Assembly: GCA_905198835.1 (NCBI GenBank)
Contig: CAJKDY010000004.1
Location: forward strand, 62,001-126,000
Source of the DNA: an uncultured Eubacteriales bacterium
GTDB taxonomy: Bacteria; Bacillota; Clostridia; Oscillospirales; Oscillospiraceae
Length of the DNA: 64,000 nucleotides
Direction: 5' to 3'
Shown here in pieces: positions 42,814 through 50,982 of the stretch (its first letter is position 1; the number at the start of each line of letters is the position of its first letter). The notes under the pieces were generated by a model that saw nothing but the letters and a program-made list of their open reading frames with translations, made no database searches and was not told where the DNA came from. A program made the position numbers and the translations under genes.

Positions 42814-42893
42814 GCCCTGTCTGTGGCATGGGTGCGGACAGGGGAGATGGCCGGGCCGGGAAGGGGGAGAAGCAGAGCGACAAACTGGAATTT
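42814..42893 (-). repeat. Dispersed intergenic repeat, copy 2
   Basis: CCCTGTC/GACAGGG hairpin, GGAGATGGCCGGGCCGGGAA, then GCGACAAACTGGAATTT. It abuts the stop of the ABM gene at 42899. Confidence 0.6.
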
Positions 42894-42898
42894 GAAGT

Positions 42899-43246
42899 CT
42901 AAACCACATTTTCACCTAAAATTATTTTAGGCATTGTGGTTAAACAGCGATTCCAACGTTTATAGAATTTCTCTACACCAAGTTTTGAAATTCTTGCATG
43001 TGCTTCTTCATTTTCCAGCACCCAATACAAGACATATGTTACCTTACCTACATTTCTTGTAAGACGAACAGGTAATTCTCCCTCTTTCACTGCATTGAAA
43101 TCTTTTTGTCGGTGAGTGCGTTTTATATAGTGCACATCAATAACGCCGTCTTGCGCCAAGTAAAATTCCGCTACTTCCCTCATCAGTTCTTCAATTTCAT
43201 CTAACTTGGTCGGTTTTGCCTCATATATGCATATTTCATTAAACAT
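42899..43246 (-). CDS. Antibiotic biosynthesis monooxygenase (ABM)-like protein
   Basis: 115 residues with a dimeric alpha/beta ferredoxin-like ABM pattern: EICIYEAKPTKLDEIEELM, then YLAQDGVIDVHYIKRT, YVLYWVLENEEAHAR. Members oxidise quinols or polyketides without cofactor or serve other roles. ATG 43246 has GGAGGCATTTT upstream. It is 24 bases downstream of the VOC gene. Confidence 0.65.
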   Translation of the reverse strand: MFNEICIYEAKPTKLDEIEELMREVAEFYLAQDGVIDVHYIKRTHRQKDFNAVKEGELPVRLTRNVGKVTYVLYWVLENEEAHARISKLGVEKFYKRWNRCLTTMPKIILGENVV

Positions 43247-43270
43247 AAAATGCCTCCACAAATTCCGATT

Positions 43271-43681
43271 TTATCGATCCTTCTCTTCGTATGGCTTATT
43301 CCATGAGCCAATCTCAATCAGGTTGCCTTCGGGATCGGCAATGTAGCAGGTCCGCTGTCCCCACGGCTCCGTTGTGGGCTCCAGCACCGGCGCGGCGCCA
43401 TTTTCCACAGCTTTTCTAAACGCAGCGTCAACTTCATCAAATGTATCAACATAGAGAGCTATTTCAAAATGACCGTTTAACCCTTTGATATAATCAAACT
43501 GATGGCCTGTCATCTGTTCAAAGTCTTTTCTGCCATACAGCAGAAACAAGGTCCCATCCTTTACGAGATATACATTTTTGCTATTTTCCGCTTCCTTGAT
43601 CTCAAACCCAAGCACATCCCTGTAAAAGCGGATCATCCCGGCCATATCACGGACCAATAGCCCAAACCCGTCTAACTTCAT
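43271..43681 (-). CDS. VOC family (glyoxalase/bleomycin resistance-like) protein
   Basis: 136 residues with paired beta-alpha-beta-beta-beta units: GLLVRDMAGMIRFYRDVLG, FEIALYVDTFDEVDAAF, and TCYIADPEGNLIEIGSW with the terminal Glu metal ligand. It may be an isomerase, dioxygenase or drug-binding protein. GGAGGGTACTGT precedes ATG 43681. It forms a pair with the ABM gene. Confidence 0.85.
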   Translation of the reverse strand: MKLDGFGLLVRDMAGMIRFYRDVLGFEIKEAENSKNVYLVKDGTLFLLYGRKDFEQMTGHQFDYIKGLNGHFEIALYVDTFDEVDAAFRKAVENGAAPVLEPTTEPWGQRTCYIADPEGNLIEIGSWNKPYEEKDR

Positions 43682-43756
43682 ACAGTACCCTCCGTCGATC
43701 CCGGCTTGATAGGCGCGCTGTGGCGGCCTCGTTCCTAACGCTTTGCTTTTCCGGGA

Positions 43757-45076
43757 TCACGGATGCAGCGTGCTGGTCTCACGGCCGATCTCCAAGGCCG
43801 CGTTGCAGGACGCGTCGATGGCCTGGGCGCATTCCAGGGGTGTCACCGTCCCGGCCAGCAGATCGTGGATATGGGGCCAGAACACACTGCGCACGGAGGT
43901 GTCGTCCCCCTGCCAGTTGGGGCTGTTGTTCATAAAGTCCACCACATTGACCTGGTTGTCCATAAACTCGCCCAGCATGACGATCTGGTCGTGCCAGCGC
44001 TGGGACACGGAATTGCGGGCGGGCAGGTTCCCCGCCGACAGATCCATCCACTGGGGCGTATCGTAGATGTACTTGACAAAGGCCTTGGCCGCCGCCAGCT
44101 TTGCCTCGTCTCCGTTGTCAAAGACCTCAAAGCCCGTCACGAAGGAGGTGGCGCTGCCGCCGGGGAAGTTCACAAAGCCGTAGTCGTCGATATCGTCATA
44201 CAGGATGATGTTGGCGTTGTTGTAGAGGAACACGCCCAGCTTCCCGCTGCCGAACAGATCGCTGTAATCCACCAGCTCCATGTTTTCCGGGTGGGGCGGA
44301 TACCAGCCCCGGTCCACACCGCTCTGGACCCACGCCAGGGCCTCCACCACCTTCTCGTCCTCGCAATCAAAGTTCCCGTTTTCGTCGAAGAATTGGCCGC
44401 CAAAGGCCCGCATCATGGTCATGATGTGGGTGTCTCCCTGGTTGTTTTTTCCGTACATCATCATGGGATAGCGGCCCGCGGGGAGGTTGGCGGCAAGCTG
44501 ATCCAGGACCGTGTTCCACTCCTCCATGCTCCAGGTCTGGATGGCGCGGTCCGCGGCGGCATATTCCTCCAGGCCGCACGCGGCAAACAGGCTCTTATTG
44601 TAGATCAGGACATTCTGCATACTCAGGTAGGGCATCATGTAGGTCTTGCCCTCCGCCATGCTCATCCGCCAAAGGGCGTCGTTCACATCCCCGCGCAGCT
44701 CATCGGAGATGATGTCATCCAGAGGGACCACCCTGCCGGTGTGCAGGTAGGAGGCCATGTTGAAATACCCCTCGTACAGAACGTCTGTGGCGTCGTCCGT
44801 ATCGAATTTTTCGGTCACCGCCTTGATCTCATTGACATAGTCGAAGGTCTCTACCTTCACCGTCACGTCGGCGTCCTCATACTGCGCGGCAAACGCCTCT
44901 CCCGCCGCGCGCAGAAAGTCCTCCGCCACATCCATCTCCGGATCGGCGACGGAATTCATTGCCATGGGGGGAGCCTTGACCACCAGCGTTACCTCTTTCT
45001 TCTCCGCGGGGCCGCATCCCGCCAGGGCAGCTACGCACGCGCACGCCAGCAGGAGCGAAAGCAGCTTCTTTTTCAT
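43757..45076 (-). CDS. Extracellular solute-binding lipoprotein (ABC sugar type)
   Basis: 439 residues. The lipoprotein signal peptide has lipobox LAGC (Cys about residue 20). The mature part has the family-1 binding-protein pattern: YLSMQNVLIYNKSLFAACG, MEEWNTVLDQLAANLP and YSDLFGSGKLGVFL. It should be anchored outside the membrane and bind a carbohydrate or peptide. No permease or ATPase gene lies beside it; instead it is 23 bases downstream of a hybrid histidine kinase and may act as its ligand-sensing partner. Confidence 0.85.
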   Translation of the reverse strand: MKKKLLSLLLACACVAALAGCGPAEKKEVTLVVKAPPMAMNSVADPEMDVAEDFLRAAGEAFAAQYEDADVTVKVETFDYVNEIKAVTEKFDTDDATDVLYEGYFNMASYLHTGRVVPLDDIISDELRGDVNDALWRMSMAEGKTYMMPYLSMQNVLIYNKSLFAACGLEEYAAADRAIQTWSMEEWNTVLDQLAANLPAGRYPMMMYGKNNQGDTHIMTMMRAFGGQFFDENGNFDCEDEKVVEALAWVQSGVDRGWYPPHPENMELVDYSDLFGSGKLGVFLYNNANIILYDDIDDYGFVNFPGGSATSFVTGFEVFDNGDEAKLAAAKAFVKYIYDTPQWMDLSAGNLPARNSVSQRWHDQIVMLGEFMDNQVNVVDFMNNSPNWQGDDTSVRSVFWPHIHDLLAGTVTPLECAQAIDASCNAALEIGRETSTLHP

Positions 45077-45099
45077 ACCCGAAGTCCTCCCGTGATCTA

Positions 45100-47265
45100 T
45101 CATTTTCTTTTCAGCTTGATCTTACGAAGCAGCACATTGACGTCGATGGGCTTGGTCAGGAAGTCGTCCATGCCGCTGTCCAGGGCCTGCTCCCGGTCCT
45201 CCTGAAAGCTGTTGGCGGTGCAGGCATAGATCAAGACGGTCTTCGCGTCCGGCCGGTCCAGACCGCGGATCTTCTTCGCCGCCGTGCAGCCGTCCATGAC
45301 CGGCATCTGCATATCCATCAGGATGATGTCAAACTCCCCGGGCGCGGAGGACTCGAAGAGCCGGACCGCCTCCTGGCCGTCCTTGGCGTGCGCCGTTTCA
45401 AAGCCCTCTATAGCCAGGATCTCCAGCAGCACCTCCGCATTCAGCTCCGCGTCCTCCGCCACCAGGATCTTGACCGGGCGCGCCGCCCCCTCGCCGTCGG
45501 GGAGCGCCTGGACGCCGCCTTCGGCCTCCTCCAGGCGCTGGGGCTGCTCCTGGGCCGCCTGGGAGGGGATGGACACCGTAAAGGTACTGCCCACGTTCAA
45601 CTCGCTTTCCACGGAGATCGTTCCGCCCATAGCGTCGGACAGCAGCTTGCTGATAGCCATGCCCAGGCCCGTTCCCTTGACCCCGCCGGAGAGCTTGTTG
45701 CGCTCCTGGGTGAAGGAGTCAAAGATCTTTGTCTGGTATTCCTTGGATATTCCCACGCCTGTGTCCGCGCACTGATATGTCGTGGTCACGCGGCCGTCCT
45801 CTGTGAGGGTCTGTCGGACCGACACAGTGATGGAGCCGCCCGCCGGCGTGAACTTGGCCGCGTTTCCGATGATGTTCATAAGGATCTGCTTGATCCTGAC
45901 CTCATCGCCCCACACCCAGGGCGCGCGGATGTCCTTTTCCACCCGGAGGGTCACGCCGCGGCTTTCGATATTGTCCTTCTGCATGGCGCAGACCTCGTCC
46001 ACCAGAGCGTCTACCCGCAGCGGCTCGTTGGCCAGGTCGATCTTGCCCGATTGCAGCTTGGAGATGTCCAGAATGTCGTTGACCAGGGACTGAAGGTAAT
46101 GGGCTGTGCTGTCGGACTTTTGCAGCCACCCCTTGATCTGCCCGGTGTGTCCGGGATCGTCGATGTATGCCATGATCAGGTGGTTCAGGCCGATCAGGCC
46201 GTTCAGCGGCGTTCGGATCTCATGGCTCATATTCGAGAGGAACTCCTTTTGAGAGCGGGCCCGCTCTGTCGCTCCGATCACCTTTCTCTGGTTGACCATC
46301 ATCAGGACAATCATCACGCAGACCACGGCCATACAGCCCGCCAGCATACCCAGACTGGTGACGACGAAGTCATGGGTCTGCTGTTCAAATACTTCCCGGT
46401 CTACCGCCATGACGAAGTACAGCCGCAGATCGTCAAAGGGGACCAGGTAAAAGAGCTTTTCCTTTCCCTGATAGACGTGGGAGAAGCTGAAGGTCTCCCC
46501 ATTTTCCAGCTTCTCCGCGATCTGCTCGTTGGTCAGCTCCGAGCTTTCCGCGTTGTCCAGATAGCGGTAGAGGTTACTGGCCTGGTTGATGTAGATATCC
46601 TTATTGCCGTCGACGATGTAGTTGCCCTCCAGGTCGATCAGGGTGCTGTATCCCCTGGCCGTGCCGGAGGGTTCTTTGAAGCTCTCGATGACCATGTGGT
46701 CCTGGATTATCTTGATATCGCTGATGCCGATCAGGCCCACCATCTCCACGCCGTCCACCTGGAAATTCCGCAGCCGGACCCCGTAGAGGAGGCTCTCCCG
46801 GGAGATGAAGCCGCCGCTGATCTTATCGTCGAAACGTCCGAAGACCCGGTCGTCCCCCCGGTCGAAGTAGGGCGTGATATTCAGATTTCGCCCCAGGATA
46901 TCCTGGTCAGGAGGGAAGGTGACATAGGTGTTGGTGTAGACGGTCCCATCCGCCGCCAGAAGGTACAAGGCGTGGAACCGGCTCCTGGCGCACTCCAGGT
47001 TCATCCGCTCCTGCGCGTCCTCAATGGTCCGGCAGTCCGCCTCCATGAGCTGCTGGGATATCTGGGTGATGTCCTCCCAGTAGATGTCGATGTAGGTTTT
47101 GATGGTGGCCCTGTCGTGCTCCGCCAGCTCGTTGATGGTGTTGACGATGTTGTTTGACACCGTGCGGTCGATCTGCCCGGCAAAAAAGGCGGTGATCAAA
47201 GCGACCGCGCACGCCGTGGCCGCGATCACACCCATGTAAAACGCAACGCGCTTTTTCCGCACCAT
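45100..47265 (-). CDS. Hybrid sensor histidine kinase with receiver domain
   Basis: 721 residues. A signal anchor (about residues 8-30) and second transmembrane helix (about 295-320) flank an extracellular dCache-like sensor region. HisKA follows with SHEIRTPLNGLIGLNHL (phosphoacceptor His), then HATPase with NIIGNAAKFTPAGG, DTGVGI and GTGLGMAIS. A C-terminal receiver has LMDMQMPVMDG (phosphoacceptor Asp). No separate output domain is present. ATG 47265 is chosen for the GGGGGTG upstream; 47277 and 47340 are possible. It is the first gene of an operon with the solute-binding lipoprotein. Confidence 0.9.
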   Translation of the reverse strand: MVRKKRVAFYMGVIAATACAVALITAFFAGQIDRTVSNNIVNTINELAEHDRATIKTYIDIYWEDITQISQQLMEADCRTIEDAQERMNLECARSRFHALYLLAADGTVYTNTYVTFPPDQDILGRNLNITPYFDRGDDRVFGRFDDKISGGFISRESLLYGVRLRNFQVDGVEMVGLIGISDIKIIQDHMVIESFKEPSGTARGYSTLIDLEGNYIVDGNKDIYINQASNLYRYLDNAESSELTNEQIAEKLENGETFSFSHVYQGKEKLFYLVPFDDLRLYFVMAVDREVFEQQTHDFVVTSLGMLAGCMAVVCVMIVLMMVNQRKVIGATERARSQKEFLSNMSHEIRTPLNGLIGLNHLIMAYIDDPGHTGQIKGWLQKSDSTAHYLQSLVNDILDISKLQSGKIDLANEPLRVDALVDEVCAMQKDNIESRGVTLRVEKDIRAPWVWGDEVRIKQILMNIIGNAAKFTPAGGSITVSVRQTLTEDGRVTTTYQCADTGVGISKEYQTKIFDSFTQERNKLSGGVKGTGLGMAISKLLSDAMGGTISVESELNVGSTFTVSIPSQAAQEQPQRLEEAEGGVQALPDGEGAARPVKILVAEDAELNAEVLLEILAIEGFETAHAKDGQEAVRLFESSAPGEFDIILMDMQMPVMDGCTAAKKIRGLDRPDAKTVLIYACTANSFQEDREQALDSGMDDFLTKPIDVNVLLRKIKLKRK

Positions 47266-47376
47266 CCTCACCCCCATCCCCAAAGAAATTTCATGGGATG
47301 ATCCTGCCATATGGCTACAAACACCCATTTTCGTCAGCATATCATAACTTTGGGGTTTTGTCTACTATCATAATAA

Positions 47377-47415
47377 GAAAAGCGGGCGTCTGACTCTGTC
47401 AAACGCCCGCTTTTC
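47377..47415 (-). terminator. Terminator of the HEAT-like gene
   Basis: 13-bp stem GAAAAGCGGGCGT / ACGCCCGCTTTTC. The same stem core (AAGCGGGCGTCTGAC) recurs inside the recombinase gene at 51045. Confidence 0.8.
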
Positions 47416-47471
47416 CTGTTTGCTTTTTTGTGTTCCGCTGCTTCTCTGGTTTTTCCAACTGCGCCCGCGCG

Positions 47472-47516
47472 GCGGAGATGTCCGGGCCGGGAAGGGAGCG
47501 ACAAACTGAAATTTAC
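47472..47516 (-). repeat. Dispersed intergenic repeat, copy 3
   Basis: GGCGGAGATGTCCGGGCCGG, then GCGACAAACTGAAATTT, matching copy 2. It overlaps the stop of the HEAT-like gene. Confidence 0.6.
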
Positions 47517-47947
47517 AGTGTCAATGCTTTTTCGGTTTCAGCTATATCCTGTTCGATCAGTGGACGCATACTGTCCTTATATTTCGATAAATCGGCACTC
47601 CTCAAACACGATAATATTGCTGGAATGTATTGCGGCTTTGACAAACCAACCTGTGCGAGAGCCTTGATACACTGTCTGGCGGTTATCGGTTTTTCGTCTG
47701 TGACATGAGCAAGATAATCATCAAGAATTGTATCAAAACGGTTTTCATCGTCCCACTGCGCATTGGCGGCAAGAATATATAGCACACGGTTTCTCACCAA
47801 CGATTTCGGATGGTGAAGCAAGGACGCAAAGTCGTCGAAATATTCGTACCATTCATCAGTATCCTGACTTTCAGAGATGATTCTATCTGCAATAGCACAA
47901 GCATATTTATCATCTTTTGCCGTTAATTTCGCAATGATTTCCTGCAC
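47513..47947 (-). CDS. HEAT-repeat-like protein (SufBD-type annotation family)
   Basis: 144 residues, all helical, with HEAT-like pairs: EYFDDFASLLHHPKSLVRNRV, then TARQCIKALAQVG and YIPAILSCLRSADLSKYKDSM. Relatives are often labelled SufBD protein, but nothing shows a role in Fe-S assembly. The start is GTG 47947 with GGAAG eight bases upstream. Confidence 0.65.
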   Translation of the reverse strand: MQEIIAKLTAKDDKYACAIADRIISESQDTDEWYEYFDDFASLLHHPKSLVRNRVLYILAANAQWDDENRFDTILDDYLAHVTDEKPITARQCIKALAQVGLSKPQYIPAILSCLRSADLSKYKDSMRPLIEQDIAETEKALTL

Positions 47948-47975
47948 AAAGCACACTTCCAATTCTAATTTGCTG

Positions 47976-48044
47976 GTCTGATCATATCACAGTAGCAGAG
48001 ACTATCAGGCCTGGGGAAGAACAAATAGTAGACCGACAAATTAT
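47976..48044 (-). repeat. Dispersed intergenic repeat, degenerate copy
   Basis: Starts with GTCTGATCATATCACAG, identical to 40840-40856, then GGCCTGGGGAAG ... GACCGACAAATT. It directly follows the DUF3795 stop. Confidence 0.45.
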
Positions 48045-48382
48045 GTAGTGGGTTCCTGCAAATTCTTCAAAGCCTCGGGATTTGCCGAGATCACCGCTCC
48101 GACGGTCGGGCACGTTTTCAGCTCCGGACAGTCGCCGCAAGTCGCCACGCCTTTTTTCAGCGCACACTGGCGAACACCACACATCATATCACAAAATACC
48201 GTCTTAACGCCCTCAACGCGGCAGCCCTGGCAGTTGATATGTTCGGGCAAAATGGGAGCGTTGTTTAATTCGGCCCATAGCTTTGCGGTCTTTTCCCGCA
48301 GGGCTTGGTCATCATGGAGCGTGGCAAGGTACGCGTCACATTTTTCGCAGTCCAGCCCGCAATAGCCAATCATATCCTTCAT
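48041..48382 (-). CDS. DUF3795 domain-containing protein
   Basis: 113 residues, Cys-rich: YCGLDCEKCDAYLA at the start, INCQGC, DMMCGVRQCALKKGVATCGDCPEL. This is the DUF3795 pattern, probably binding zinc or an Fe-S cluster; function unknown. GGAGGTACATAACG precedes ATG 48382. Confidence 0.85.
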   Translation of the reverse strand: MKDMIGYCGLDCEKCDAYLATLHDDQALREKTAKLWAELNNAPILPEHINCQGCRVEGVKTVFCDMMCGVRQCALKKGVATCGDCPELKTCPTVGAVISANPEALKNLQEPTT

Positions 48383-48442
48383 CGTTATGTACCTCCAAAT
48401 TCCGATTTCCAATGGCTTGCTTTCCTATCCGCCCTTCGGCGC

Positions 48443-49093
48443 TTATCGGTGTATATACATTCGGGACGGCGCTGGTTCGTTGTCGCCCTGCACCATACAC
48501 AAGGAGTCCCAGCCGTAGCGCTCATAAAAGCCGATGTGGTCCGTTACAAGGTACAAAGGCGTGATATCCTTTGCCCGCATATCCGCAACGACCATATCCA
48601 GCAACCGCCCGGCGATCCCCTGGCCCCGGTAGGCCTCCTCCGTGAATACGGCGCAAACATTCGGTGAAAGGTCCTTGCGGTCATGGAAGTCGTTTTCAAT
48701 CACGCCCAGGCCCCCAATGATCTGCCCTTGGTCCAAACACAGATACCAGCCGTACTCTGTGTCCCCCAAGAGATAGGCGTCCATACACTCCAGGTAAGCC
48801 TCCGTTGGAACGCCCCATTTTTCGTGGAACCAGGCGGCAGCCTGTGTTTTTAACGCTGGTATTTCTCGCAAAGTGCAATAGCGATACGCATTGCCGCTTG
48901 GAGACAGGCGGCCCTGGATGAGTTCCACGGCAATCTCAAAGGCCTTGACGCGCCGCTGGGCCAGGGTGATCTGGGAGCGGTATCGTTTGGGGTCTTCTTT
49001 CCCTTCCAAGGTTTTGATCACTTCTCTTAACTTGTGCAGCGTGGAGTCGATCTGCCGCTTCGCCTCGTTCAGATCATCCCTTGTGTAGTCCAT
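48443..49093 (-). CDS. GNAT acetyltransferase with N-terminal coiled-coil extension
   Basis: 216 residues. Residues 1-60 are a helical hairpin (DLNEAKRQIDSTLHKLREVI, then SQITLAQRRVKAFEIAVELI). The GNAT domain follows, with GQIIGGLGVIEND, VFTEEAYRGQGIAGRLLD (acetyl-CoA loop) and HIGFYERYGWD. Substrate unknown. The N-terminal helices are seen with other small clostridial enzymes and may dimerise. Confidence 0.8.
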   Translation of the reverse strand: MDYTRDDLNEAKRQIDSTLHKLREVIKTLEGKEDPKRYRSQITLAQRRVKAFEIAVELIQGRLSPSGNAYRYCTLREIPALKTQAAAWFHEKWGVPTEAYLECMDAYLLGDTEYGWYLCLDQGQIIGGLGVIENDFHDRKDLSPNVCAVFTEEAYRGQGIAGRLLDMVVADMRAKDITPLYLVTDHIGFYERYGWDSLCMVQGDNEPAPSRMYIHR

Positions 49094-49183
49094 GTTCCTC
49101 CCCTTTGTCGGCGAACAAATCTCGATCGTGCTTGTTCGGTGTCTGAATTATAGCAGGAAATCATAGTAAAGACAAGGTTTTGT

Positions 49184-49220
49184 AGGGAAACGGTTACCAG
49201 GCAGTAAACAAAGAGAGTGG
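49184..49220 (+). repeat. att-like recurring motif, copy B
   Basis: AGGGAAACGGTTACCAGG followed by CAGTAAACAAAGAGAGTGG, the best-matching partner of copy A. It lies upstream of the HNH gene. Confidence 0.45.
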
Positions 49221-49302
49221 ACTTGTGGACAATGTTGTGATATAATGTCCTAAATTCTTGTACTTAATTGCTATAAAAAATTAGGGAGAGGAGCAGGAGA
49301 GC

Positions 49303-49365
49303 ATGGTTGCGGTTTTTATGATTGCTTTGGCGATTCTGGTGGTTGTAGTGATATGTGACATGTAA
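49303..49365 (+). CDS. 20-residue transmembrane peptide, probably the cut-off anchor of the HNH protein
   Basis: ATG 49303 follows GGGAGAGGAGCAGGA. The peptide MVAVFMIALAILVVVVICDM is one hydrophobic helix and ends at TAA 49363. The next codons (YKKLESEV) continue in the same frame straight into the HNH protein, so the stop most likely arose from a CAA-to-TAA change in an originally continuous gene. Confidence 0.6.
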   Translation: MVAVFMIALAILVVVVICDM

Positions 49366-49374
49366 TACAAAAAG

Positions 49375-50931
49375 TTGGAAAGCGAGGTCCTGAGCGAATT
49401 AGGGTTTTATGATTGGGATATTATTTCCTATTTTGATGCCAATGTAACCGTAAAAAGCCGTCAAACGCTGGAAAAATACGATGATATAAAGTTTTTCAAG
49501 GACAACAAAGAGATGCTTGCAAAAGCGGCCAAAACGATTGAATGGAAAAACGGCGTGGCAACGAAGTTAAAAAAGTTTCTTAAGAGCAATCAATATGAAT
49601 CCCGCTTTCAGTACCATAAGCTCACGAAACGCATTGATGAAGTCCTGAAAAACGCAGTTGCCTTTCGGATCAAGGTTACTTACATATCATCAGCTGGAAA
49701 TAATTTGGGATCAAGAGAAATCGCCATAACGCAACATCGGATCGAACAATTCCATGAAGCCCCCTCTTTACTTATGGGAAAAGGAGAATATAATAAGTAT
49801 TTGAAGGGGCAACAGAAAGAAGCACTGGAACAGAAGCAACACGAATACTATGAACGTGTAAACGGGATTATCGATTACGCAAATGCAAACAGGGACTTCC
49901 TGGTTATTAAGGATAGCCAGAAGGAATTAGATAGTTTGATCGCTCGGCTATTTGATAGGACAGTTAACAGTATCAAGAAGATAAAAACTCTTGACAGCGA
50001 AGAATGGAAGCTCATTGAAGAATTCATAACTCACATTCATAGTGAGATAGAAAAGGTTGTGAGCGAAAATCAGCGGATACTTGCGTATTATGAATCTCCT
50101 GACTTTCTAAAAATTAAAGAAACTTGTGAAGGCTTGATGAATTCCCAAAGAGAATTCAACGAATACATCCGCGAAAAAGTACAGTCTATCTCTCAGCTCT
50201 TTGGTACCAGAGTAGTTCGAAACGAAACGGTCAATGATGACGAGTATAACTATATTCGCCCATATAGGAAGACGATCACACCCTTTACCGCAGAGGTCTC
50301 CGCAACGGTATTTGCAAGTGCGGAAAATAGCCCGCTTGAGTATATCGTAAAGTATTTCTACCCCGATAAAAAGTTGTACCCCGAACAGATCCAAAAACTT
50401 TACCGGCTTGTGGAAGAGCTTGAGACCTTAAGAGATGCCAAGCAAATCATCGAGAATTATAAAGCGGAATATCAGCAGTACCTTGGCGATGTCCCCAACT
50501 TTATCATGGAGAACGATGAGGCTGGCTTTTATTCGCGCCTTGGATTTGCTATCATTGATGAGAGCGTGCTTACCGTAGAGTACAAATTCTCCTATACATC
50601 TGGCGGAGGAATGGCGCAGAGGTCGTTTACTGTGCCAATGACAGAAGAGACCATCGCAGAGCTTATCAAGGCGCTGGAAAACAAACTTACAGCAAAGGCC
50701 TTTGCGAAAGAGCAACGAACTCTTATGACCAAAAAGTTGCGCGAGCTTATCAAAACCCGCGACCACTTCACTTGTTGTAGCTGCGGGAATTCTACCCACG
50801 CTGAGCCGAACCTCTTGCTGGAAATCGATCACATCATTCCTGTTTCAAAGGGCGGCCGGACAGAAGAAGCCAACCTCCAGACCTTGTGCTGGAAATGCAA
50901 TAGGGCAAAGAGCGACAAGATCATAGACTGA
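49375..50931 (+). CDS. HNH endonuclease with coiled-coil regions
   Basis: 518 residues if initiated at TTG 49375, which has no ribosome site. The bulk is helical with coiled-coil stretches (about 150-270). A beta-rich section follows (about 290-440), with GGGMAQRSFTVPM. The C-terminal HNH nuclease domain has CCSCGNSTHAEPN, EIDHIIPVSKGG and LCWKCNRAKSDK (two CxxC pairs and the catalytic His). With the upstream peptide it would be a membrane-anchored nuclease; such proteins occur in defence loci. The in-frame stop at 49363 may silence it. Lower GC than the flanks. Confidence 0.75.
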   Translation: MESEVLSELGFYDWDIISYFDANVTVKSRQTLEKYDDIKFFKDNKEMLAKAAKTIEWKNGVATKLKKFLKSNQYESRFQYHKLTKRIDEVLKNAVAFRIKVTYISSAGNNLGSREIAITQHRIEQFHEAPSLLMGKGEYNKYLKGQQKEALEQKQHEYYERVNGIIDYANANRDFLVIKDSQKELDSLIARLFDRTVNSIKKIKTLDSEEWKLIEEFITHIHSEIEKVVSENQRILAYYESPDFLKIKETCEGLMNSQREFNEYIREKVQSISQLFGTRVVRNETVNDDEYNYIRPYRKTITPFTAEVSATVFASAENSPLEYIVKYFYPDKKLYPEQIQKLYRLVEELETLRDAKQIIENYKAEYQQYLGDVPNFIMENDEAGFYSRLGFAIIDESVLTVEYKFSYTSGGGMAQRSFTVPMTEETIAELIKALENKLTAKAFAKEQRTLMTKKLRELIKTRDHFTCCSCGNSTHAEPNLLLEIDHIIPVSKGGRTEEANLQTLCWKCNRAKSDKIID

Positions 50932-50982
50932 TGGCGCATAAGCTATTATGCTTGTTGCATATTTGGGAATGCACCCCAAATC

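Noticed and set aside
45388..47157. A 589-codon plus-strand frame over the histidine kinase
   Set aside because: All kinase and receiver motifs are on the minus strand; the plus frame shows no domain.
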